Shown: positions 1-10,955 of the stretch, one piece after another
How the letters are laid out: every line of letters begins with the position of its first letter
Numbering within the stretch: position 1 is the first letter of the stretch
Assembly: GCF_030812255.1 (NCBI RefSeq)
Contig: NZ_JAUSSH010000005.1
Span: 208,966-272,965, forward strand
DNA from: Paeniglutamicibacter psychrophenolicus
GTDB lineage: Bacteria; Actinomycetota; Actinomycetes; Actinomycetales; Micrococcaceae
Direction: 5' to 3'
DNA: 64,000 bases
Position numbers and translations under genes: made by a program
The notes under the pieces: generated by a model
The model's database searches: none
Told to the model about the DNA's origin: nothing
Seen by the model: only the letters and a program-made list of their open reading frames with translations

Positions 1-1
1 C

Positions 2-757
2 GTGCCCGGGTCGATGACCCCGGTTCCGGAGCAGGGCATCCACGGGCTGATCGAGTTCGGCAACCGCACCCTGACGTTCATCCTTGCCGCCATCGCGGTG
101 GCCATGATCGTGTCGATCTGGCGCATGCGCTCCACCCACAAGACCATCTACCGCCTGTCCATCGCACTGCTGGCGGTCATTCCCGCCCAGGCGGTCATCG
201 GCGGCATCACCGTCTGGTCCAGGCTGAACCCGTGGGTCGTCTCGCTGCACTTCCTGGTCTCCGCGGCCCTGGTCATGGCGGCGGCGCTGCTGGTGAACCG
301 CACCGGGGCGCTGCGCCGCGGGGCCACCTCGCTGGGCGAACCGGCCGGAGCCACCCAGCGCTTCCTGGCCTGGACCATCTTCACCACCTCCATCCTGGCC
401 CTGGTGCTGGGCACGATCGTCACCGGCACCGGCCCGCACGCCGGCGACGCGGACGCCCCGCGCCACATGTTCGACCCGTACATCGTCACCCGCATCCACG
501 TGGTCCCGGTCTACCTGCTGGTGATTGCCACGGTTGCCGCCCTGGTGCTGGCGCTGCGCCACGGCTCCGATGCGAAGCTGCGCACCCCGCTGTGGCTGAT
601 GGCCGGAGTGGTGGTGCTGCAGGGCGTCATCGGCTACGTCCAGCACTTCACCGGCCTGCCGATCCTCCTGGTGCTGCTGCACATGCTCGGCGCCTCGCTG
701 CTGGCCGCCGCGGCCGTCAACGTCTGGGACCGCACCACCGCGAAGTTCCCGTTCTGA
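2..757 (+). CDS. ctaA: Heme A synthase CtaA (COX15 family), 5' end cut by window edge
   Basis: Converts heme O to heme A for cytochrome aa3 oxidase, in the cytoplasmic membrane. The 251 visible residues are mostly hydrophobic, with about six to seven membrane segments. Conserved family histidines are visible in a GLIEFGNR-type helix after the first His (EQGIHGLIEFGNR), in SLHFLVS, in RIHVVPVY and in LLHMLGAS, which are the heme-ligand pattern of CtaA. Full-length actinobacterial CtaA has about 310 residues, so the first helix is outside the window. The GTG at base 2 is the first codon seen, not a proven start. The gene ends in FPF, and a hairpin follows. ctaB, the preceding step of the pathway, lies 1.4 kb downstream on the other strand. 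The family call is firm. Confidence 0.93.
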   Translation: MPGSMTPVPEQGIHGLIEFGNRTLTFILAAIAVAMIVSIWRMRSTHKTIYRLSIALLAVIPAQAVIGGITVWSRLNPWVVSLHFLVSAALVMAAALLVNRTGALRRGATSLGEPAGATQRFLAWTIFTTSILALVLGTIVTGTGPHAGDADAPRHMFDPYIVTRIHVVPVYLLVIATVAALVLALRHGSDAKLRTPLWLMAGVVVLQGVIGYVQHFTGLPILLVLLHMLGASLLAAAAVNVWDRTTAKFPF

Positions 758-760
758 CCT

Positions 761-1536
761 TTACCGAACACCGGCAACTTTGAGGGAGGCCCTGGCGCGC
801 TGGAAGCGTGACAGGGCCTCTTTCAGTATCCGGTGGCCCTGCGCCTCGAATCGCGCATCGCCCACCGCGTGTCCCACTGCTGCATGGCCAGCCGGCACAG
901 GTCGGTGGCGGCGGGGCGGAACGCGAAACGGCCGAAGTCGTTGACGCGCAGCTTGCCGTTCTCGCTGAGCCACTTCCGCGGATGCCAGTCCCCATGCGTG
1001 GGCACCACCGTGACCGGGTGCGCGCCATGCTCGGCAAGCCGGCGGCGGGCCGCCCGCTCGGTGGCCGCATCGACCAGGTGCCGCGCGTCGAGCCAATGCG
1101 GCGCACGCGCCGTGGCACCGGCCTCGTGGTCCTCGTCCCGGCGGCCCCCGGTGCCGTGCAGCAGCCGAAACGCGGCACCGGCCTGCTCGTGGATGTCCGG
1201 GGAGTACTCGGCCGCGGTGCCCTCGAACAACACCCCGGGCCGGTATTCCAGGACCATGATGCCCGCCTCCCGGCATCCCTGCAGCAGTTCCCCGGCCGGC
1301 CCGGCGGCGACCAGCCGGCCGGTGTGTCCACGGTGCGCGGTGGGCTCGCGTCCGATGTGGTGGTTCGCTCCCCCGGCGCCCTTGGCGATGACCTCGCGGT
1401 TTCCCGCTCGGACGTGCAGCACCTTGGTGTCGAGCTGGCCCCACGACAAATCCGCCAGCAGCACCGGGGCCCCAAGCCACACCCGGTCGAACCTCGCTTG
1501 CCGGACCGAAAGCTGTCCGTTGTCCCATGTCCGCAT
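761..1536 (-). pseudogene. Decayed aminoglycoside phosphotransferase-type kinase
   Basis: From the ATG at 1536 the reading frame is a good APH-family protein. It holds the N-lobe, then THGDWHPRKWL (HGD brace/catalytic loop) and RVNDFGRFAFRPAATDL (the DFG-like metal-binding motif). Just after TDLCRLAMQQ the frame runs into a stop at 823. The expected C-terminal helix of this family is found in another frame directly downstream (VGDARFEAQGHRILKEAL, then a stop near 761). About 40 codons that normally separate these two motifs are missing. This is best explained by an internal deletion plus frameshift near 865-890. The substrate of the parent gene is unknown; such APH-type kinases are common and need not be resistance genes. 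A sequencing error alone would not explain the missing segment. Confidence 0.72.
786..823 (+). terminator. Rho-independent terminator after ctaA
   Basis: A perfect 9-bp stem (GAGGCCCTG / CAGGGCCTC) with a 17-base loop runs straight into TTT, 28 bases after the ctaA stop. It also overlaps the 3' end of the decayed phosphotransferase on the other strand. Confidence 0.65.
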
Positions 1537-1556
1537 GGTTCGAAAGACTACCCGCG

Positions 1557-2076
1557 GTGCCGCGGCCCCCGGTCGGTAAAGTTGCTTCGACGACACCGAC
1601 CCGCATCCGCGCTCCGCGCCCCGGGGACGCCGCAGCGCTGGCCGAACTCCACCTGGAGATCTGGGCCGAAACCCATGCCGGGGTGCTCCCCGCTTCCGCC
1701 TGGGGCGAGGAAGCGCGCACCGGCAGGATCCGGATGTGGGGGTCGATCTGCACGGCCCCGCGTCTCGGCGACCGCTGTGCGGTGGCCGAGCGGGACGGCC
1801 GGCTCGTCGGCCTGGCCGGTGCCGGGGCGAGCCAGGACACCCCGCCCCGCGGACCAGGGAATTGTGGTTCATCTGCCTGCTGGCTGCGGCACACGGCTCC
1901 GGGGCGGGCCAGTGGTTGCCCGATGCGGCGCTCGGGAAGGAGCCGGCGAGCCTGTGGGCGCTCGAGGCGAACGCGCGCGCCGCGGCCTTATGCTCCCGCA
2001 ACGGATTCGGTCCCGACGGCACCCGGAGACCCGGTGGGTACGAGGGCGCGGCGACGTGATCCGCATGGTCCGCCGA
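1557..2076 (+). pseudogene. Frameshifted GNAT acetyltransferase
   Basis: The first part (RIRAPRPGDAAALAELHLE onward to VGLAGAGASQDTPP) reads in the frame that begins with GTG at 1557 or ATG at 1527. Near 1850 the family sequence jumps frame and continues as RELWFICLLAAAHGSGAGQ and then ASLWALEANARAAALCSRNG, the acetyl-CoA-binding and C-terminal helices of GNAT. A second frame change near 2050 recovers the usual ending (VIRMVR). Two frame breaks in one short gene make it non-functional as read. It is divergent from the decayed phosphotransferase, about 20 bases away, so both members of a divergent pair look dead. An intact product would be an N-acetyltransferase of about 165 residues with unknown substrate. 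Confidence 0.72.
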
Positions 2077-2125
2077 GCGTTCCGGGCCTGCATGCGCTCC
2101 CCGGGGCAACCGGTCACCGACAACA

Positions 2126-2158
2126 AAGCGGCCCCCCGGATGAACCGGGGGGCCGCTT
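2126..2158 (-). terminator. Terminator after ctaB
   Basis: A perfect 14-bp stem (AAGCGGCCCCCCGG / CCGGGGGGCCGCTT) with a 5-base loop lies 20 bases past the ctaB stop. On the minus strand the second arm continues into a short T-rich tail. It could also stop read-through from the GNAT remnant. Confidence 0.75.
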
Positions 2159-2178
2159 GCGAAGAGGATGTGGCGGGA

Positions 2179-3162
2179 TCAGCCGAAGAGCGGGCCGCCC
2201 ACGAACGGGTCGATGGCCAGTGCCACGAAGACCAGCGTCAGGTAGGTGATGGAGATGTGGAAGACCTTCATGGCCTTCTTGTTCATGTCCGCCGGCTCGT
2301 GGTCACGCTGCGCCTCGCGGTAGAGCACGTGGCACTCGTAGACGAACCAGAGGCCGGAAACGCCGGCGATGACGGTGTAGACGATGCCCGCATAGCCCAT
2401 CGGGACCAGCAGCAGCGAGCACACCAGCGTGGCCCAGGCGTACAGCACGACCTGCACCGAGACGCGTCGGGCCGTGGAGATCGCACCGAGCATCGGCACG
2501 TGGGCGGCGTTGTAGTCGTCCGCGTATTTCATCGACAGCGGCCAGTAGTGCGGCGGGGTCCACAGGAAGATGATCAGGAACAGGATGATCGCGGGCCATT
2601 CGACCTTGTTGGTCACCGCGGCCCAGGCAATGAGCACCGGCATGCAGCCGGCGATCCCGCCCCAGACAATGTTCTGCGCGGTGCGGCGCTTGAGGATCAG
2701 CGTGTACAGCACCACGTAGAAGAGGATCGCGGCCAGGCCCAGGGCCGTGGTCAGCGGGTTGGTGCCGAACCAGAGCACCGCCAGCGAGGCGATGGCCAGG
2801 ACATAGGAGAAGACCAACGCCTCGCGCGGGGTGACCTCTCCGGTGACCAGCGGGCGCCCCTTGGTGCGCTGCATCACCTTGTCCATGTCGCGGTCGATGT
2901 AGCAGTTGAAGGAGCCGGACGCGCCGGCCGCCATGGCACCGCCGAGCAGCGTGGCCAGCACCAGCGAAATCGAGGGGAAACCGCGCTCGGCGAACATCAT
3001 GGTCGGCAACGTGGTCACGAGCAGCAGTTCAACCACACGTGGCTTGGTCAGGGCCAGATAGGCCTTGGCTTTTCGCGAAACGAATTCGCCGGCCGATTCG
3101 TTCGGCTGGCGAGCTGCGCGGGCCCTCGTTGCGGAGTCAACGGACACGGTCTTCACAGACAT
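2179..3162 (-). CDS. ctaB: Protoheme IX farnesyltransferase (heme O synthase) CtaB
   Basis: This membrane prenyltransferase adds a farnesyl group to heme B to make heme O, the substrate of CtaA. The 327 residues match the usual length. The UbiA-type signatures are visible: a first Asp-rich loop [16 protein letters not shown] and a second loop [14 protein letters not shown], with [14 protein letters not shown] opening the first helix and about nine hydrophobic segments. A hydrophilic N-terminal tail of about 30 residues is typical of actinobacterial forms. The ATG at 3162 is the first start that includes this tail. The gene is divergent from the pentose phosphate operon, as in many actinobacteria, and ends at a strong hairpin. 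No notable anomaly. Confidence 0.96.
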   Translation of the reverse strand: MSVKTVSVDSATRARAARQPNESAGEFVSRKAKAYLALTKPRVVELLLVTTLPTMMFAERGFPSISLVLATLLGGAMAAGASGSFNCYIDRDMDKVMQRTKGRPLVTGEVTPREALVFSYVLAIASLAVLWFGTNPLTTALGLAAILFYVVLYTLILKRRTAQNIVWGGIAGCMPVLIAWAAVTNKVEWPAIILFLIIFLWTPPHYWPLSMKYADDYNAAHVPMLGAISTARRVSVQVVLYAWATLVCSLLLVPMGYAGIVYTVIAGVSGLWFVYECHVLYREAQRDHEPADMNKKAMKVFHISITYLTLVFVALAIDPFVGGPLFG

Positions 3163-3477
3163 TTACTCAGTTCTACGGGGGTAATAAGGACAATCACCCT
3201 CTAGCATACCCTTTTACGTCGTGTAGAAATGGGTCGGGGTGCAATGCGGGCGGGCCCGCGTCGGCGTACCGGAGCCGGGCAATGTTTTCGCCATGCCTCA
3301 ACAAGCGGTCGCAAACGGGCACTTTCGGGCTCGATGGCGCTAAGCTGGAAGCGTTGCGCCGCCGCCGAATCCGCCCAGTGAACCATTGGATGGGACGGCG
3401 GCGTTGTGCTTACGGGGCGGGACCCCGGCGCAACCAACAGACTTTGAAATGCACACCGTACAGGGAGGACCCACAAC
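3163..3477. other. Divergent intergenic region, ctaB / tkt
   Basis: These 315 bases separate the divergent starts of ctaB and tkt and must carry both promoters. I see no ORF with coding character and no recognisable riboswitch. The only firm element is a clear ribosome-binding site for tkt (AGGGAGGA, ending about 9 bases before its GTG). Promoter hexamers could not be assigned with confidence. Confidence 0.5.
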
Positions 3478-5589
3478 GTGGCGCCACTAGCAGACAACAG
3501 CGAATTCGCTTGGACCGATCTTGACCAGCGAGCAGTCGACACCGCCCGCGTGCTGGCCGCGGACGCGGTCGAGAAGGTGGGGAACGGGCACCCCGGAACG
3601 GCGATCTCGCTGGCACCGGCCGCCTACCTGATCTTCCAGCAGCACCTGCGCCACGACCCGTCCGACCCGTCCTGGATCGGGCGCGACCGCTTCGTGCTCT
3701 CCCCCGGCCACACCTCGCTGACCCTCTACACCCAGCTCTTCCTCTCCGGCTACGGCCTGGAGATGGAAGACCTCGAATCCTTGCGCACCTGGGGCGCCAA
3801 GACCCCCGGACACCCGGAATACGGCCACACCGCAGGCGTGGAAATCACCACCGGCCCGCTGGGCCAGGGCCTGGCCTCGGCCGTGGGCTTCGCCTACGCC
3901 CAGCGCCGCATGCGCGGCCTGCTTGACGCCGATGCCGCCGCCGGCACCTCCCCGTTCGACCACACCGTGTGGGTCATCGCCTCCGATGGCGACCTGCAGG
4001 AGGGCGTCACCTCCGAGGCCTCCTCGCTGGCCGGCCACCAGGAACTGGGCAACCTCGTCGTGGTCTACGACGAGAACCACATCTCCATCGAGGACGACAC
4101 CGACGTCGCGTTCACCGAGAACGTGCTGGGCCGCTACGAGGCCTACGGCTGGCACACCCAGCGCGTGGACTGGACCAAGACCGGGAACTACGTCGAGGAC
4201 CTCGCCGAGCTGGACGCCGCACTGCGCGCCGCCAAGGCAGAGACTTCCCGCCCCTCGATCATTTCCCTGCGCACCGTCATCGGCTGGCCCTCGCCGACCA
4301 AGGCCGACACCGGCGGCATCCACGGCTCCAAGCTCGGCGCCGACGAGGTCGCCGGCCTGAAGCGGGCCCTGGGCTTCGACCCGGCCGAATCCTTCGCCAT
4401 CGACGAAGCCGTGCTTGGCCACGCCCGCGAGGTCCAGACCCGCGGCACGGCCAGCCGCGCCGCCTGGCAGGAAGGCTTCGACGCCTGGTCCGCCGCCAAC
4501 CCGGAGAACGCCGCACTGCTGGCACGCCTGGAATCCGGCCAGCTGCCCGCCGGCTGGGATCAGAACCTCCCGGTGTTCGAGCCCGGCAAGGACGTCGCCA
4601 CCCGCTCGGCCTCCGGCAAGGCCATCAACGCCGTGGCCGGCGTGCTGCCCGAGCTCTGGGGCGGCTCCGCCGACCTGGCCGGCTCGAACAACACCACCAT
4701 CGAGGGCGCGCCCTCCTTCATCCCGGAATCGCGTTCCACCGACTCCTGGAAGGGCAACCCGTACGGACGGGTGCTGCACTTCGGCATCCGCGAGCACGCC
4801 GCGGCCTCCATCGTCAACGGCATCACCCTGGCCTCCCCGACGCGCGCCTACTCGGGCACCTTCCTGATCTTCTCCGACTACCAGCGCCCGGCCATCCGCC
4901 TCTCGGCGCTGATGGGAATCCCGTCGATCTACGTCTGGACCCACGACTCCATCGGCCTGGGCGAGGACGGCCCGACGCACCAGCCGGTCGAGCAGCTCGC
5001 ATCCCTGCGCGCCATCCCGAACCTGGACGTGGTCCGCCCGGCGGACGCCAACGAGGTCTCCTTCGCCTGGAAGAAGATCCTGGAAACCACCTCCAACCCG
5101 GCCGGCATCATCCTTTCCCGCCAGAACCTGCCGGTCTACGACCGCAGCGCCCTGGGCTTCGGCGCCGCATCGGGCACCGAAAAGGGCGCCTACGTGCTCG
5201 CCGACGCCACCGCCAACGGCGAGGTCGTCGCACCGGCGGTGCTGCTGCTGGCCACCGGCTCCGAGGTATCCCTGGCCGTCGAGGCCCGCGAGGCCCTGCA
5301 GGCCCAGGGCGTGCCCGCCCGCGTGGTGTCCATCCCGTGCCTGGAATGGTTCAACAAGCAGGACGCCGCCTACCGCGAGTCCGTGCTGCCCGCGGCCGTG
5401 AAGGCCCGCGTCTCCGTCGAGGCAGGAGTGGCCCAGGGCTGGCGCGAACTGGTCGGGGATGCCGGACGCATCATTTCCCTTGACCACTACGGCGCCTCGG
5501 CCGACTACAAGCGACTCTTCTCGGAGTTCGGGATCACCGCGGAGGCCGTCACCGCCGCCGCCCTCGATTCCATCTCCGCTGCCAAGTAA
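3478..5589 (+). CDS. tkt: Transketolase
   Basis: This thiamine diphosphate enzyme of the non-oxidative pentose phosphate pathway moves two-carbon units between ketose and aldose phosphates. The 703 residues are the normal length. The N-terminal domain has the TPP/Mg2+ motif region (GDLQEG followed by YDENHISI) and substrate histidines in GHPGTAISLAP and SPGHTSLTLY. The middle pyrimidine-binding domain carries the catalytic glutamate in FGIREHAAASIVNG, and a C-terminal transketolase domain follows. Start GTG at 3478 has a strong upstream ribosome-binding site. It is first in a run tkt-tal-pgi-zwf-opcA-pgl on one strand with short gaps, which is the classical actinobacterial pentose phosphate operon. 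Confidence 0.98.
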   Translation: MAPLADNSEFAWTDLDQRAVDTARVLAADAVEKVGNGHPGTAISLAPAAYLIFQQHLRHDPSDPSWIGRDRFVLSPGHTSLTLYTQLFLSGYGLEMEDLESLRTWGAKTPGHPEYGHTAGVEITTGPLGQGLASAVGFAYAQRRMRGLLDADAAAGTSPFDHTVWVIASDGDLQEGVTSEASSLAGHQELGNLVVVYDENHISIEDDTDVAFTENVLGRYEAYGWHTQRVDWTKTGNYVEDLAELDAALRAAKAETSRPSIISLRTVIGWPSPTKADTGGIHGSKLGADEVAGLKRALGFDPAESFAIDEAVLGHAREVQTRGTASRAAWQEGFDAWSAANPENAALLARLESGQLPAGWDQNLPVFEPGKDVATRSASGKAINAVAGVLPELWGGSADLAGSNNTTIEGAPSFIPESRSTDSWKGNPYGRVLHFGIREHAAASIVNGITLASPTRAYSGTFLIFSDYQRPAIRLSALMGIPSIYVWTHDSIGLGEDGPTHQPVEQLASLRAIPNLDVVRPADANEVSFAWKKILETTSNPAGIILSRQNLPVYDRSALGFGAASGTEKGAYVLADATANGEVVAPAVLLLATGSEVSLAVEAREALQAQGVPARVVSIPCLEWFNKQDAAYRESVLPAAVKARVSVEAGVAQGWRELVGDAGRIISLDHYGASADYKRLFSEFGITAEAVTAAALDSISAAK

Positions 5590-5616
5590 CACCACAACAC
5601 CCAAAGGATTCCCATC

Positions 5617-6729
5617 GTGAGCAACGCAAACACCCAGGCCCTCTCCGACGCCGGCGTCTCGATCTGGCTCGATGACCTCTCCCGCGAACGCCTGACCTCC
5701 GGTTCGCTGGAAACACTGATCAAGGAAAAGAACGTCGTCGGGGTCACCACCAACCCCTCGATCTTCCACGCCGCCTTGCAGGACGGCGAGTCCTACGCCG
5801 CACAGGTCAAGGAACTTGCAGCTGCCGGCATGGACGCCGAGGAAGCGGTCTTCAAGATCACCAGCGACGACGTCGCGGCGGCCTGCGACCTGTTCGCACC
5901 CGTCCACGCCGCCTCCAACGGCGCCGACGGCCGGGTCTCCATCGAGGTCGACCCGCGCCTGGCCCGCAAGACCGCCGAGACCATCGCCGAGGCCAAGGTC
6001 CTGTCCGAGATGGTCGACCGCGAGAACGTGCTGATCAAGATCCCGGCAACCGTCGAGGGCCTGGAGGCCATCGCGCAGACGCTGGCCGCCGGCATCTCGG
6101 TGAACGTCACGCTGATCTTCTCCCTGGAGCGCTACCGCGCGGTCATCAACGCCTTCCTCACCGGGCTCGAGGCCGCCAAGGCCAACGGGCACGATATTTC
6201 CAAGCTGCACTCGGTCGCCTCCTTCTTCGTCTCCCGCGTGGACACCGAGGTCGATGCGCGCCTGAACGCCATCGGCACCGACACCGCACTGGCCCTGCGC
6301 GGCAAGGCCGGCGTCGCCAACGCCCGCCTGGCCTACCAGGTCTACGAGGAGTCCTTCACCTCCGAGCGCTGGAACCTGCTGGCCGCCGCCGGCGCCCACG
6401 CCCAGCGCCCGTTGTGGGCCTCCACCGGTGTGAAGGACCCGGCGCTGCCGGACACCCTCTACGTCACCGAGCTGTGCGCGCCGAACACCGTGAACACCAT
6501 GCCGGAAAAGACCCTGGAAGCCACCGCCGACCACGCCCAGATCACCGGGGACGCCGTGTCCGGGACCTACGGGCAGGCCAACGCCGTGCTCGACGAGCTT
6601 GCAGCCCTGGGCGTGAGCTACAACGAGGTCGTGGCCAAGCTCGAGGTCGAGGGCCTGGACAAGTTCGAGGCCGCCTGGAACGAGCTGCTCACCGACCTCG
6701 CCGTCTCGCTGAAGAAGGCAGGCAACTAA
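5617..6729 (+). CDS. tal: Transaldolase
   Basis: It transfers a dihydroxyacetone unit between sugar phosphates in the non-oxidative pentose phosphate pathway. The 370-residue length is typical of the actinobacterial class. The Schiff-base lysine is Lys141 in [11 protein letters not shown], and VTTNPSIF near residue 45 and NVTLIFS after residue 155 are family signatures. The GTG at 5617 follows AAAGGA with suitable spacing, 27 bases after tkt. Its TAA stop shares one base with the ATG of pgi, implying translational coupling. Confidence 0.97.
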   Translation: MSNANTQALSDAGVSIWLDDLSRERLTSGSLETLIKEKNVVGVTTNPSIFHAALQDGESYAAQVKELAAAGMDAEEAVFKITSDDVAAACDLFAPVHAASNGADGRVSIEVDPRLARKTAETIAEAKVLSEMVDRENVLIKIPATVEGLEAIAQTLAAGISVNVTLIFSLERYRAVINAFLTGLEAAKANGHDISKLHSVASFFVSRVDTEVDARLNAIGTDTALALRGKAGVANARLAYQVYEESFTSERWNLLAAAGAHAQRPLWASTGVKDPALPDTLYVTELCAPNTVNTMPEKTLEATADHAQITGDAVSGTYGQANAVLDELAALGVSYNEVVAKLEVEGLDKFEAAWNELLTDLAVSLKKAGN

Positions 6730-8354
6730 TGAGCTCCCTGGGTTTCATCGCCACCGGTGCCGCGCAAGCGGCCATCGAGGCGCATGTGCCGGGGCTGGTG
6801 GCCGACGAGGTCGCCAGCCGCATCGCCGCCAAGGACACCACGGTGTGGGTCGCCTCGGCCCGCGCCGAGGCCGCGATCCGCCTGGGCTGGGTCGACGCCG
6901 CGGAAAGCTCGCGCGCCCTGGTGCCCGGCATCCTGGCGCTGCGCGACGAGCTGCGCGCCGAGGGCGTGAACCGCATCGTGCTTGCGGGCATGGGCGGCTC
7001 CTCGCTGGCCCCCGAGGTCATCTGCGCGACCAACGACGTCGAGCTGGTCGTCTGCGACTCCACCGACCCGGAAATGGTTGCCGGCGTCCTCACCGACCGG
7101 CTGGCCACCACCGCCCTGGTGGTGTCCTCCAAGTCCGGTTCCACCGTGGAGACCGACTCGCAGCGCCGCGTCTTCGAACAGGCGTTCAACGACGCCGGGC
7201 TTGACGCCGCCGCCCGGATCATCGTGGTCACCGACCCCGGCTCCCCGATGGATGAGGCCAGCCGCAAGGCCGGCTACCGCGCGGTGTTCAACGCCGACCC
7301 GACCGTGGGCGGGCGCTATTCGGCGCTGACCGCCTTCGGGCTGGTCCCCTCCGGCCTGGCCGGGGTGGACATCGAGGCGTTCCTGGACGAGGCGTCCGAC
7401 GCCGCGGAGTTCCTGGCCGAGGACGACGAGGACAACATCGCCCTGGCCCTGGGCGCCGCGCTTGCCGGCACCGTGCCGCTGCGCGACAAGCTGATCTTCG
7501 CCGACGAGGGCTCGGGCCTGGTCGGGTTCGCCGACTGGGCCGAACAGCTCATCGCCGAATCCACCGGCAAGCTGGGCACCGGCGTGCTGCCGGTGGTCGT
7601 GGAGGACGGGGCGCCGGAAACCACTTCCGGCGCGGCTGACTTCCTGCAGATCCGCCTGGTGGCCGACACCGGGCTGCTCACCGACGGGGACATCGATGCC
7701 AACGCGGCCTCGGTCGCCGTCTCCGGTGCCCTGGGCGCGCAGATGCTGCTCTGGGAGTACGCCACGGTGGTCGCCGGGCGGCTGCTGGAGATCGACCCGT
7801 TCGACCAGCCCGACGTGGAGGCCGCCAAGGTCGCCGCCCGCTCGCTGCTGGATTCCACCCCGGATCCGGTCCCCGCGCAGCTCACCGAGGGCGCGATCGA
7901 GGTCCGCGGTTCCGCCGGGCTGCTCACCGGCGTCGACTCGGTCGCCGGCGCACTGGCGGCATTGTTGGAGGCGCTGCCGGGCAACGGGTACCTGTCGGTG
8001 CAGGCTTACCTGGACCGCCGCGCGGACACCGCGCTGGAGGCCATCCGCCCGGCACTGGCCACGGCCACCGGACGACCGGTGACCTTCGGCTGGGGCCCGC
8101 GCTTCCTGCACTCCACCGGGCAGTTCCACAAGGGCGGCCCGCGCGTGGGTGCCTACCTGCAGGTCACCGCGGACTCCGCGATGGACCTGTCGATCCCCGA
8201 GCGCCCCTTCACCTTCGGGGAGCTGATTGCCGCACAGGCTTCCGGCGACGCGGCGGTGCTGGCCGATGCGGGACGCCCGGTGTTGCGCCTGCACCTGCGG
8301 GACAAGGAAGCGGGATTGGCCCAATTGGATAAGCTGGTGCGGGATTTGGCTTAG
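6729..8354 (+). CDS. pgi: Glucose-6-phosphate isomerase
   Basis: It interconverts glucose-6-phosphate and fructose-6-phosphate and so links glycolysis with the oxidative pentose phosphate branch. The protein has 541 residues. Two sugar-isomerase (SIS) folds are visible: GMGGSSLAPEV near residue 85 and SKSGSTVET near residue 130 bind the phosphate. The longer open frame upstream is read inside tal and is not coding. The ATG at 6729 overlaps the tal stop by one base. This is the divergent actinobacterial form found next to tal rather than the E. coli-type Pgi. It is followed by a 103-base gap before zwf. Confidence 0.94.
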   Translation: MSSLGFIATGAAQAAIEAHVPGLVADEVASRIAAKDTTVWVASARAEAAIRLGWVDAAESSRALVPGILALRDELRAEGVNRIVLAGMGGSSLAPEVICATNDVELVVCDSTDPEMVAGVLTDRLATTALVVSSKSGSTVETDSQRRVFEQAFNDAGLDAAARIIVVTDPGSPMDEASRKAGYRAVFNADPTVGGRYSALTAFGLVPSGLAGVDIEAFLDEASDAAEFLAEDDEDNIALALGAALAGTVPLRDKLIFADEGSGLVGFADWAEQLIAESTGKLGTGVLPVVVEDGAPETTSGAADFLQIRLVADTGLLTDGDIDANAASVAVSGALGAQMLLWEYATVVAGRLLEIDPFDQPDVEAAKVAARSLLDSTPDPVPAQLTEGAIEVRGSAGLLTGVDSVAGALAALLEALPGNGYLSVQAYLDRRADTALEAIRPALATATGRPVTFGWGPRFLHSTGQFHKGGPRVGAYLQVTADSAMDLSIPERPFTFGELIAAQASGDAAVLADAGRPVLRLHLRDKEAGLAQLDKLVRDLA

Positions 8355-8457
8355 GGCCTGATCCACCACCCGCATCCCACCCCGGTGCACCGGGCGCCGC
8401 GCGCGCCCGGTGCACCGTTTCACCGGTTTCCCACCAACAGTTGAAGGCCCGTCTTTG

Positions 8458-10013
<1,556 letters not shown>

Positions 10014-10017
<4 letters not shown>

Positions 10018-10955
10018 TTGCCGAGCTGCAAGACACCACCACCTCGAAGATCTCCAAGGAACTGGTCACCATGCGCCGGGCCGGCGGATCCGCCGCGCTC
10101 TCCCGCGTGCTGACGCTGCTGGTGATCACCCGTGCCGGGTACGAGGAGGACGCGATCTCCGCGGCCTCGCTGGCCAGCCGCGAACACCCCTGCCGCATCG
10201 TGGTGGTGGTCAAGGGCGCGGCCACCGGGGCGACCCGGCTGGACGCGCAGATCCGCCTGGGCGGCGACGCCGGAGCCGCGGAGGTCATCGTGCTGCACAC
10301 CTTCGGCCCCGATGCGCACGTGGACGAATCCCTGGTTTCCGGGTTGCTGCTGCCCGACGCCCCGATCGTGGCCTGGTGGCCGCACGGGGTCCCGAAGGAC
10401 GCCGCACACACCCCGCTGGGCAGGATCGCGCACCGCCGCATCACCGATTCGGGCGCGGAGGCCAACCCGCGCAAGGCGCTCTTCGCGCTGGCCGAGTCCT
10501 ACCGGGCCGGGGACACCGATCTGGCCTGGACCCGGCTGACGCTGTGGCGCGCCCAGCTGGCCGCGGTGATGGACCAGCTGGACCCGGCCGAGGTCACCGC
10601 GGTGACCGTCACCGGTGCGGTCGATTCCCCCTCCACGGTGCTGCTGGCCGCCTGGCTGCGGCTGTGCCTGCGGATCCCGGTGACGCTGGCGTCCTCCCCC
10701 GAGGGCACCGGCGTCCGCTCGGTGCGTTTCGCCCTTCCCTCCGGCGACGTCGAGCTTTCCCGTCCCCCCGGGGACGTGGCCGAGCTGTACCAGCCGGGCC
10801 AGAAGGCCCAGCTGATTTCCCTGCCGCAGCGCTCGGTCTCAGACTGCCTGTCCGAGGAGATGCGCCGCCTCGACCCGGACGAGCTGTTCGGCGAGGTCGT
10901 GCGCGAGGGCCTGAAACGCACCAACCTGAGGAGCATCCGTGCCAGTGAGCGCTAG
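10014..10955 (+). CDS. opcA: Glucose-6-phosphate dehydrogenase assembly protein OpcA
   Basis: OpcA is a non-enzymatic actinobacterial and cyanobacterial protein that promotes the active oligomeric state of Zwf. The sequence opens MIAELQDTTTSKISKELV and continues with SAALSRVLTLLVITR and WWPHGVPKDAAHTPLGRIA, which are characteristic. The 313-residue form starts at the ATGA overlap with zwf. An alternative ATG at 10002 would add MAPP and has GGAAGGA closer to it. Its 3' end overlaps pgl by 17 bases. It always sits between zwf and pgl in this operon type. Confidence 0.95.

Noticed and set aside
808..3204. A 798-codon plus-strand frame over the phosphotransferase remnant and ctaB
   Set aside because: It is opposite ctaB and has no recognisable domain. 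Only the short GNAT pieces in this area look real.
3487..6534. A 1,015-codon open frame on the minus strand
   Set aside because: It lies opposite tkt and tal, whose motifs are complete. High-GC codon bias creates such long antisense frames; it has no family motif or ribosome-binding site.
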